Shown piece after piece: positions 23,950 through 31,059 of a DNA stretch of 56,442 nt (the first letter of the stretch is position 1; every line of letters begins with the position of its first letter). Source of the stretch: Cyanobacteria bacterium SBLK. Lineage in GTDB: Bacteria; Cyanobacteriota; Cyanobacteriia; Cyanobacteriales; Spirulinaceae. Under the pieces are notes generated by a model. It saw nothing but the letters and a program-made list of their open reading frames with translations. It did not search any database and had not been told where the DNA came from. The position numbers and the translations under genes were made by a program. The stretch spans positions 1 through 56,442 of the forward strand of contig JAGHZQ010000100.1 of assembly GCA_017746715.1 (NCBI GenBank), given 5' to 3'.

Positions 23950-25818
23950 TTAAAACCGATGGCCGATACCAAAGTGAAGGCGACTGTCACCGCGATCGTT
24001 CAAGCCAAAATCGGCGCGAATCACTCCCACGGGGGAATTAATGCGAAGTCCGGCACCATACCCGAAACCCGTTCCGCGATTCGTTTCTTCTACCCCTCCT
24101 TCACCCAAGGTTGCACTGGTCGAACCCAAATCCGAACCAAAATCGGCAAATAGCACCCCCGTTACGGGAGAAGCAAACAAGGGAACGCGATATTCAGCAG
24201 AAGCGAGGAAATAACTGCGACCCCCTCCCAATTCGGCAAAATCGTAACCGCGAATGGAGTTGGTGCCGCCTAAATTGAAGCCTCGGTAAGGCGGGAGATC
24301 GCCGATGGTCGTTCCCCCTTGCACATTTAGGGCGATCGTTTCGGGATTTTCCGGATCGAATAACTGAGTGGGGGTAAAGTGAGAGGCGCTGGCTTCGAGG
24401 CGATTGGATAAAATATTACCTTGACCGATGGGTAGGGATTGTTCCGTGGAGAAGCTCAAAAGCGAACCCGAGGTGGGGTTAACGGGATTATCTCGCATAT
24501 CCCGGGCAATGCCTGCTTGTACCGTCACGAGGTCGTCAATGCCTTTTTCCGTGACCGAGAGTTGATTGCCGTAGCGATCGCTCGGGGATAAGTTGCCGTC
24601 GCTATCGCGAATGCTCACTTGTGCGTAGTTCAATCCCGCCGAAGCCTGCCATTCTCCCACGGGGGCATTAACGTTTAAGCCGCCGCCAAAACGTCCTTCT
24701 CGAGGGCGATCGCCGTTTTCCAAGAGCACTTCCTCATTAAAGTTTGTGGAAATACCGCGATTGCGGAAAGCATTTAGATTATATCCCGGCATATCGGGGT
24801 TGGTGGCGCGGTAGGGACTGCCAAAATTGCCTTGAAATTGCAAATCTCGCGTTCCGGCGGTAATTTGCAGGCCGAGGGTTTGACCGATACCGCCAATATT
24901 GCGATCGTTGTAACTCACAGTACCAAAAATTCCACTCGATTCGCTATAGCCACCTCCCGCACTCACCCCTCGCGTCGCATCTTCGCTGAGTTGATAGATT
25001 ACATCCAATTGAGACGCATCTCCTTCAAGGGCAACATTGGCGTTTTTAAAGAGTCCCAGTTGGTAGAGTTTGCGTAAATCTTCCCGTGCGGTGGCAACTT
25101 GAAAGGCTTCTCCCGGTTTAACTCGCAAATGTTCTTTAATAAAATCTTCGCTGGTGCGCCCGTCGGTTATGAGTCCTTCTTTATCGAGGAAAGTTATATT
25201 CACCGATCGCACGATTCCTTCGGCGACATCTACCCTTAAAATGCCATTTCCTTCGGTGCGAACGTCTTGCACTTGAGCGATCGCATAGCCGTTTTCTTCA
25301 TACCATTGATTCAATGCAGCGATACTGGCGTTAATTTTACTGGGGCTGATGGGTTGGTTCAATTGACTGGCGAAGAGGCGATCGGCGGTTGCTTTATCTA
25401 GGGCTTTGGCATTTTTTAAATCGAGCGATCGCACGATTTCGGGTTCGACTTCATAAACGATCTCCCAACCATTTTGATTTTCCTTGTGACTGACTTTTGC
25501 CGTTGTAAAAAGTCCTGTACTTAAAATTGCTCTGCGATCGCTCTCTAAAAGGCTCTCGCTCGTTGCATTTCCTAATTGTGTTGCAATGGTATTCAAAACA
25601 ATCGCTTGTAATTCTGCCTCCACCCCCCTCACTTGGATATCTGTGGCGGTGATAGCGAGATCGTCAAAGCTGGGTTGGGACGTGGAAGAATTTACGGAAG
25701 CGGTTTCCGTGAAATCTGGTAAGGCTTCCACCCTTAGATCGGGGGTTTGCGCGATCGCACCGGGAATGCCGATCCCAAAACTAATCAGAGTATAGAGAAG
25801 GAGGTGTGAGAAACGCAT
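23950..25818 (-). CDS. Omp85/BamA family outer-membrane protein
   Basis: 622 residues. The signal peptide MRFSHLLLYTLISFGIGIPG AIA-Q is followed by a short linker and three POTRA domains (about 55-300; for example 'RRAILSTGLFTTAKVSHKEN' and 'LYQLGLFKNANVALEGDASQ'). A beta-barrel then runs to the C-terminal phenylalanine (GIGHRF). The barrel signature NSIRGYDFAELGGG corresponds to the conserved (V/I)RG(F/Y) loop. Three POTRAs are typical of cyanobacterial BamA/Toc75-type proteins that insert beta-barrel proteins. This copy is rather short, and a TamA- or paralogue role is possible. It is convergent with the HlyD-like gene. Confidence 0.88.
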   Translation of the reverse strand: MRFSHLLLYTLISFGIGIPGAIAQTPDLRVEALPDFTETASVNSSTSQPSFDDLAITATDIQVRGVEAELQAIVLNTIATQLGNATSESLLESDRRAILSTGLFTTAKVSHKENQNGWEIVYEVEPEIVRSLDLKNAKALDKATADRLFASQLNQPISPSKINASIAALNQWYEENGYAIAQVQDVRTEGNGILRVDVAEGIVRSVNITFLDKEGLITDGRTSEDFIKEHLRVKPGEAFQVATAREDLRKLYQLGLFKNANVALEGDASQLDVIYQLSEDATRGVSAGGGYSESSGIFGTVSYNDRNIGGIGQTLGLQITAGTRDLQFQGNFGSPYRATNPDMPGYNLNAFRNRGISTNFNEEVLLENGDRPREGRFGGGLNVNAPVGEWQASAGLNYAQVSIRDSDGNLSPSDRYGNQLSVTEKGIDDLVTVQAGIARDMRDNPVNPTSGSLLSFSTEQSLPIGQGNILSNRLEASASHFTPTQLFDPENPETIALNVQGGTTIGDLPPYRGFNLGGTNSIRGYDFAELGGGRSYFLASAEYRVPLFASPVTGVLFADFGSDLGSTSATLGEGGVEETNRGTGFGYGAGLRINSPVGVIRADFGLNDRGDSRLHFGIGHRF

Positions 25819-26098
25819 GATTAATTGCTCCCTTTTTCCAATGAAGTTATGCTCTTTTGCTCTTTGACTGGGATAAGGGGAGGGAGTTTCGGGAAATGTG
25901 GCGATCGTTTCGGTGTCACAGGCATATATCGAGAAAATACTGAGCTACTGAGAGTAAAAGTCAAAAAATATTTTTGAATACTTTTAAAAGTGGATATTTT
26001 TTTCTTAACACTAAGATTAGAGAAAAATCTTATTTTTGATGCTATGATTTGACTATCAAGCATCTACAGGAGTAAAAGTCTATTGAGGAAAATTGGAA

Positions 26099-26776
26099 AT
26101 GAATGCGCTAAAATACTGGTTTTCTCTGCCAATATGTGCGATCGTGGGAGCAATGAGTCTTTTTGCGGGAGAGGCGATCGCTGGAACGCTCATTACAGCG
26201 ACAGCAACAAATGATGGAACGAATATAATCGTTAACGGTATTCAGTTGCAGGATGGAGATTTTTCGATTGCGGCAAATATAGGAGACCCCTCTTTTACCA
26301 GTTTAGGAGATGGTTGGGACGAAACCATTAGATGGGATTTTGATTTTAACGACGCTCCGCATCTGAATAATTTTATAGCAGATGTTCGAGCTGGAGCGGA
26401 TTTACAACAAGCGCGATTAACTTTTAACCTCCAGCCTACCAATACTTTAATTACAACAGATAGTACGGGAATTCAAAATGGTCAAGGAATTCTCATTCCT
26501 AATATTCCCGATGTTGTCAACAGCATTTACCAAGAGATAACGTTTACCCTCGATCTCTTACAATATGGGTTTACTAACGATTCCCTTTTAACGGCTTTTA
26601 ATTCGGGAATTCAAAATAGCATTCCTTGGTATTGGCAAGATGATGTGGTGATGTATTCTGCGGTACTAACTTTAGAAACTGAAGATGTTTCCTCTGTTCC
26701 CGAACCCGCAACAATTTTAGGGTTATTAACATTAGGGACAGTGGGTGCTTACACGATAAAACGTAAAAAAGCATAA
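26099..26776 (+). CDS. PEP-CTERM sorting domain protein
   Basis: 225 residues. A signal peptide (YWFSLPICAIVGAMSLFAGE AIA) precedes a beta-rich secreted region of unknown fold. The C-terminal signal is VPEPATILGLLTLGTVGAYT followed by IKRKKA: the PEP motif, a hydrophobic helix and a basic tail. PEP-CTERM proteins are thought to be processed by exosortase at the membrane and released or displayed in the matrix. ATG 26099 has TGAGGA nearby. A decayed paralogue lies 300 bases downstream (27081-27224). Confidence 0.88.
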   Translation: MNALKYWFSLPICAIVGAMSLFAGEAIAGTLITATATNDGTNIIVNGIQLQDGDFSIAANIGDPSFTSLGDGWDETIRWDFDFNDAPHLNNFIADVRAGADLQQARLTFNLQPTNTLITTDSTGIQNGQGILIPNIPDVVNSIYQEITFTLDLLQYGFTNDSLLTAFNSGIQNSIPWYWQDDVVMYSAVLTLETEDVSSVPEPATILGLLTLGTVGAYTIKRKKA

Positions 26777-26935
26777 TTTAACGAGAGAGAAAGAGCGATC
26801 GCTTTTCTCCAGAGATGATAGGGGTGCATCTCTGTTTTTCTAAAACTAATTAAAATTCAGAAAGGAAGGTGAGATAAATATCTCATACCAAATCCAGTTA
26901 CCATAGACTATATTCACGCAAACGCCTGAAAACCT

Positions 26936-26963
26936 GTAGGGACGTTGCATGCAACGTCCCTAC
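26936..26963. repeat. 28-bp perfect palindrome, second copy of the GTAGGGACGT family
   Basis: GTAGGGACGTTGCA and its exact complement form an uninterrupted 28-base palindrome. It shares the GTAGGGACGT arms with the copy at 16449-16478 but differs at the centre. It lies in the 304-base stretch between the PEP-CTERM gene and its decayed paralogue; a GGGTGCATCTC sequence at 26822-26832, related to the MITE end at 40451, is the only other recognisable item there. Confidence 0.9.
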
Positions 26964-27080
26964 TTTACACGATCTTCATAAAAATCAGATAAATTTTACA
27001 ACCTCTTTATCGTCCATATCTCCTTATCCTTCCAGTTGGTGTTATCTTCTAAGTTAAGAATCTCAGACAACGAAACTATC

Positions 27081-27224
27081 GATTGGTATTAGCAAGATGA
27101 TGTAATTGTACACTCTGCAACACTAACTCTAGAGACAGTTCCCGAACCCGCGACAATTTTAGGGTTGTTAGCATTAGGGACTGTTGGTGCAACTACAATT
27201 AAGCGCAGGAAAGAATCAGCATAG
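27081..27224 (+). pseudogene. Remnant of a second PEP-CTERM gene, with nonsense codon
   Basis: In one frame the segment reads DWY-stop-QDDVIVHSATLTLET and VPEPATILGLLALGTVGATT, ending in a basic tail. The intact neighbour has WYWQDDVVMYSAVLTLETED and VPEPATILGLLTLGTVGAYT in the same order. A TGG-to-TAG change (27090-27092) replaces the second tryptophan, and sequence further upstream has lost similarity. It is the decayed 3' end of a tandem duplicate. Confidence 0.82.
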
Positions 27225-27320
27225 ATCGATCCTAAAAACACTTAATTCTCAACTCTTAGCTAGCGATCGCTTTTCCCATCTGCTTTTGAAGGGACTGCGA
27301 TCGCTCTCAAAGTTATTACT

Positions 27321-27968
27321 TTATTCCCAATAATTTTCCCAATCCTCTTTAAATGCCTGTTTCAAGCGTTCCATATAGGCATTGGTTTTAATCTTCACCA
27401 TCCAAACGCGATCGCCGCTACTTCCCTTACAAACAACGCCCTCATTAACATTATATTTGCCTTTGCGAACATCGTCAGTAAATTTCCCGGTCAGCTTGCC
27501 GCGATAAACAACGCGAGCAATTTTTAAGGAACTAAAATCCTCGATAAATTGTTCTGGTGGAATCATCTCATTTTCTGTTTCCACATCAAATAAAATCAGT
27601 CGTTTGGGATCGTCTGCCTTATGCAATCCTGCAAAAGAGCGATCGCCAAAATATTCAGTAAATACTGTAATTTCTGGTGAATTATAAGCAGGATTCTCAC
27701 GAAATATTGTTTCGAGGGGTTCTGCAAAATCGCGTTTGAATATTTCTGGTGCGTCATCATAACCGGGATGATTGCGATTAAACTCAGCAATCCCTAATTC
27801 ATCCAGATCGAAGCGATTTCGACGCATTCCAAACCCATACCAACCTAATTCGCGTTCCCAAACCCAATGGAGATTAGTCCCGTCATATTTCTCGAATGCA
27901 ATACAGCGACTAGAGGGAGAGTTTGTACTACCGGGAATTTTGGGATAAGCGAGTTTAATCCGTACCAT
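27321..27968 (-). CDS. RNA ligase family protein (Rnl2/DRB0094-like)
   Basis: 215 residues with the nucleotidyltransferase motifs of ATP-dependent RNA ligases: motif I EKYDGTN with the adenylated lysine at K27, a motif III-like LILFDVE at 124-130, motif IV EGVVCKG at 176-182 and motif V WMVKIKT at 189-195. At this size it is a bare catalytic core without the extra domain of T4 Rnl2. Such enzymes seal RNA nicks or ends. Its start lies three bases after the stop of the upstream small protein, so the two form a tight operon. The start MVRIKLAYPKIPG is supported by the conserved 'KYP.I' opening. Confidence 0.85.
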   Translation of the reverse strand: MVRIKLAYPKIPGSTNSPSSRCIAFEKYDGTNLHWVWERELGWYGFGMRRNRFDLDELGIAEFNRNHPGYDDAPEIFKRDFAEPLETIFRENPAYNSPEITVFTEYFGDRSFAGLHKADDPKRLILFDVETENEMIPPEQFIEDFSSLKIARVVYRGKLTGKFTDDVRKGKYNVNEGVVCKGSSGDRVWMVKIKTNAYMERLKQAFKEDWENYWE

Positions 27969-27971
27969 TGC

Positions 27972-28349
27972 TTATTTTAAAACTGAATTATAGCTTGTTT
28001 CGGGATAAAATTCGGCAATAACTTCAATTTTGCCAATAATATTCTGATTGAACTCTACTAACTCTTCAGCAGGAATCCATAACTCTTGGTGAATTGAACC
28101 GCCAACGGTTTGAACGGGATATTTGCTAATATATTCGGAGTCAATAGAAAATCGCGTCACAAAGCCAGAACCGCTCGCTTTCACATTCCAATCGCGGGCA
28201 ATTTTTCTGGCATATTCTTCGTTTAAAACTGGATAAAAAATGGGTTGTTCTGGCAATCTTGGAGGAAAAGCAGTCCATTGCGATCGCTCAATTAATTTTA
28301 ATTCTTTTTCTCCTACAGGTCGGTAAAGTGTTGTTATTTTTCTTGACAA
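27972..28349 (-). CDS. Small ADP-ribosyltransferase-like protein paired with RNA ligase
   Basis: 125 residues when started at the TTG at 28349, which follows AAGGAGG by six bases; a frame extends further upstream but lacks a better site. The sequence contains TTLYRPVGEKELKLIE, FPPRLPEQPIFYPVLNEEYA, SGFVTRFSID and GGSIHQELWIPAEELVEFN. I recall this as a widespread bacterial family often labelled 'ADP-ribosylation/crystallin J1' in databases. The spacing of an early basic residue, a central aromatic strand and a late QE is compatible with an ART fold, but this is not demonstrated. It lies immediately upstream of the RNA ligase. Activity could be on nucleic acid, protein or none. Confidence 0.65.
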   Translation of the reverse strand: MSRKITTLYRPVGEKELKLIERSQWTAFPPRLPEQPIFYPVLNEEYARKIARDWNVKASGSGFVTRFSIDSEYISKYPVQTVGGSIHQELWIPAEELVEFNQNIIGKIEVIAEFYPETSYNSVLK

Positions 28350-28451
28350 ATCAACCTCCTTCTTTTTGCTGTTCGATACATCGTATTTTGGCTTCTCCCT
28401 TACCAAGGGGGACGGGAGGGGGATAAAAAACTGAGATACATCCCGTATTGT

Positions 28452-29711
28452 TCATTTTTGTGCTGTAATAATTGTAACGGGATTGAGCGGTGAAAAGCGT
28501 GTCAGTTGACCAATGGGAACAGAACGAGAAATGTGCAGTTGTAGGAGTCGATGATGCCATTCCCATTCTTGCAACCAACTGATACTCAAATTCAAATGTT
28601 CGATCGTTGCAAAGGCAAGAACAATTAATCCTTTATCTCGCAATTTTTCTTGACAAACATCCAAAATTTGGGTTATATTTCCGCCACTTCCACCGATAAA
28701 AATGCGATCGCATGGGGGTAAATCTCGCAAACTCTCCGGTGCAGTTCCTTCAATAACCGTAACATTATCCACTTGCAAGCGCTGGCAATTTTTGCGAATT
28801 AAATGAGCACCCATTGCTGTCTTTTCCACCGCATAGATGCGAGAATCGGGACGCAAGCGTGCCATTTCAATCGCCACGGAACCCGTCCCCGCACCGATAT
28901 CCCAAATAATTTGCTCGGGTTGTAACGATAACTCCCCTAAAATGGCAATGCGTATCTCTCGTTTGGTCATTAAACCGGGACGATCGCGAAAACTTAAAAA
29001 AACTTCATCGGGTAAACCAAAAAGCGGTAATTCTTCCAAGTTTAAGGCGTTCTCTTCCTCGCGCAATAAAATTAGAACATTAAGGGGAGAAATGGCGCGA
29101 TCGCGCAACAATTCCGCAGTATAACACTGCACGTTTTCTGCCTCTCCTCCCAAATTTTCGCAGACCCAAAATTGATAGCGAGTCGGGATATCCAAAGCAA
29201 GATAGAGAGCGGCGATCGCCTTGGGAGAATTGATTCTATCGGTTAAAACGGCAATTTTGTCAACCCCTTGTTGTAGCGATCGCGTTAATTCCTCCAAAGA
29301 ACGTCCATGAACGCTGATAATTTTCGCATCTTGCCAAGGGACTTTCACTCGTGCAAAAGCAAGCTGTATCGAACTAACATGGGGATAAAATTGCAAGCAT
29401 TCAACGGGAAAAGATTCTAATAGCAACCGTCCTAACCCGAAAAAGAGAGGATCTCCGGAAACCAAAATAACGATGCGATCGCCGTGCTGCCAAAATTTCT
29501 GGATCTGTGCGATCGCTTCCCCAAACTTTCCCAAAATCAAACATTTGGCGGTAGACTCGGGAAAATAGTCCAAATGACGGCGACTTCCCACCAATACCGT
29601 TGCTGTTTGGATATGTTGTAAAGTTGCGCGATCGAGTCCCAATGCCCCATCTAAGCCGATCCCGATAACTTTAATCAAATTTTTTCTGTAATCTTCCCGA
29701 TCTTCCTTCAT
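28452..29711 (-). CDS. cobL: Precorrin-6Y C5,15-methyltransferase (decarboxylating), CbiE-CbiT fusion
   Basis: 419 residues. The N-terminal half (about 15-215) is CbiE: 'VIGIGLDGALGLDRATLQHI', 'VGSRRHLDYFPE' and ILVSGDPLFFGLGRLLL. The C-terminal half (about 225-419) is the CbiT methyltransferase: 'PGLMTKREIRIAILGEL', the SAM motif IIWDIGAGTGSVAIEMA, 'GTAPESLRDLPPCDRIFIGG'. Together they methylate C5 and C15 and decarboxylate the acetate side chain of precorrin-6Y in cobalamin synthesis. The gene stands alone here. It is divergent from a 62-residue ORF with 53 bases between starts, and no cobalamin riboswitch can be placed in that gap. Confidence 0.95.
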   Translation of the reverse strand: MKEDREDYRKNLIKVIGIGLDGALGLDRATLQHIQTATVLVGSRRHLDYFPESTAKCLILGKFGEAIAQIQKFWQHGDRIVILVSGDPLFFGLGRLLLESFPVECLQFYPHVSSIQLAFARVKVPWQDAKIISVHGRSLEELTRSLQQGVDKIAVLTDRINSPKAIAALYLALDIPTRYQFWVCENLGGEAENVQCYTAELLRDRAISPLNVLILLREEENALNLEELPLFGLPDEVFLSFRDRPGLMTKREIRIAILGELSLQPEQIIWDIGAGTGSVAIEMARLRPDSRIYAVEKTAMGAHLIRKNCQRLQVDNVTVIEGTAPESLRDLPPCDRIFIGGSGGNITQILDVCQEKLRDKGLIVLAFATIEHLNLSISWLQEWEWHHRLLQLHISRSVPIGQLTRFSPLNPVTIITAQK

Positions 29712-29764
29712 TTCGTTGTAGAAAATAATACCAGCAATTTACAAGCATCAGGGAGAGTCCAATC

Positions 29765-29953
29765 GTGGTCACGCTCAAAACTTACACTCGCAAAGAACTT
29801 TTTCAGTATATCAAGCACTTGGAATCCGATTTAGGCTTATTGAGTGCCAAAGATAGTCAAGATTTAATACAAGCTGTCGAACGCGGTTTAATTCCTCTCA
29901 AAGATGCTTGCAATTTAATTGATAATGTTATCTCTCTAGGACGAGATCGCTAA
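29765..29953 (+). CDS. Conserved-looking small protein, 62 residues
   Basis: It begins with GTG after AGGGAGAG and encodes a charged, helical protein (YTRKELFQYIKHLESDLG, then SAKDSQDLIQAVERGLIPLK). It has no membrane segment and no cysteine cluster. I do not recognise a named family. The good ribosome site and divergent position from cobL support a real gene. The 146 bases after it hold nothing recognisable. Confidence 0.6.
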   Translation: MVTLKTYTRKELFQYIKHLESDLGLLSAKDSQDLIQAVERGLIPLKDACNLIDNVISLGRDR

Positions 29954-30099
29954 TCGTTAGAGTAAAGGCTGAGAAGCGAAATCATCTAATGATATTTGTT
30001 TCGATTTTCTTCATATCGCTCGCTGCTTGTCAAGCGCCGATCGCTGCCAAAATGAAGAGGGTAAAATTAGCATAGACTCCCAAACCCTCATCAATCAAT

Positions 30100-30762
30100 T
30101 CAAAAATGGTCAATTTTGACAATATTGAAAGATTTGCGTACCTTTTCTATAGGAGTTTCCCACAAAGTATTCCAATTGACTCCGAATAACGGTTTTGCGG
30201 TTTTACCCATAAGCCATCCGGTTGTGAGTGCATCCATGTATTGAGTTGCAACCTCAATATCGTAAATCGTGGATTTTAATAAATTCTTGGCCAGTAATGC
30301 CAACCAAAAACGAGACACCTCAAATTGTGCAACGGAGAAGGCTTCTATTTTAATTTCTCCTAAAATATCGGTATTGCTGTTCGTGATAACATGCCAAATA
30401 TCATGAGTTTCGGTCACGTGAATCCCTAAAAATTGATATTTATTATCGATTTTTGTGGCTTCTAAGGGTTTGAGATTGTTACGGATCATGTGGTCTGCAT
30501 AACAATAACCGAGGGTATCCGGCGATAGTGTTTGCAGTTTTTCCAAATCGATATTTCCCAAAGTAAAGGGATTGTCTAAGGCATATTTTCCTTGGGGATC
30601 GCGAGAGATTTTCTCAACGACTAACTGTAGGCTCTCGGGATCGTTGCTGATTTTGGCGAGGCGATCGAGGGCTACGGGATCGCCATCGCGAGCGCGAGTC
30701 ATCTCTAACAAACTAGAGATTAGGGCTTCTTCCCAGCGTTGACGTGCGCTATTGACTGACAT
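30100..30762 (-). CDS. Coq4 family protein
   Basis: 220 residues. The family's metal-binding signature HDxxHx(11)E is present: 'THDIWHVITNSNTDILGEIK', with His, Asp, His and the later Glu. 'LGYCYADHMIRNNLKP' upstream and VNWNTLWETPIEKVR near the end also fit. Coq4 in eukaryotes is a ubiquinone-synthesis protein; cyanobacteria make plastoquinone instead, so the role of bacterial homologues is unsettled. The ATG at 30762 (MSVNSARQRW) was chosen over a TTG at 30786. It stands alone. Confidence 0.85.
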   Translation of the reverse strand: MSVNSARQRWEEALISSLLEMTRARDGDPVALDRLAKISNDPESLQLVVEKISRDPQGKYALDNPFTLGNIDLEKLQTLSPDTLGYCYADHMIRNNLKPLEATKIDNKYQFLGIHVTETHDIWHVITNSNTDILGEIKIEAFSVAQFEVSRFWLALLAKNLLKSTIYDIEVATQYMDALTTGWLMGKTAKPLFGVNWNTLWETPIEKVRKSFNIVKIDHF

Positions 30763-31059
30763 GGCTTTTAAGTTTCTGGCAAACAACTAACCTAGATAAT
30801 ACCAAAAAAACGATCGTGTATTGTGCGATTGGGCAATCTCGTGAAAATCTTGCGACTCAGTTGAGGGGAATATTGGAGAGTTAGAGGGCGATCGCCAGAA
30901 AGTTAAGACAATAATAGGCGATCGCTTGTCGTTGTTGGTCAATGAGTGATTAGTCATATTGCCTAATGACAAGAAATCCTCATTTTTGCTTTGCGATCGC
31001 TTGCTTCTTTGGGTCTTACCACAATTTCTATATCTCGATCTCAAGTTACAGATAAAATG
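30763..31059. other. Gene-free stretch
   Basis: About 297 bases between the Coq4-like gene and the repeat-rich membrane protein. It is A/T-rich with several HIP1 octamers and an imperfect inverted repeat around TGACTAATCACTCATT. I see no gene, tRNA or terminator. Confidence 0.5.

Noticed and set aside
26048..26057. TTTGACTATC near the PEP-CTERM start as part of the tRNA-Phe repeat set
   Set aside because: A single ten-base copy in A/T-rich sequence is not significant on its own.
29712..29764. Cobalamin riboswitch upstream of cobL
   Set aside because: Only 53 bases separate the divergent starts, too short for the element, and no B12-box sequence is seen.
30787..31044. 85-codon minus-strand frame in the gap beside the Coq4-like gene
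   Set aside because: Composition is not protein-like and there is no ribosome site.
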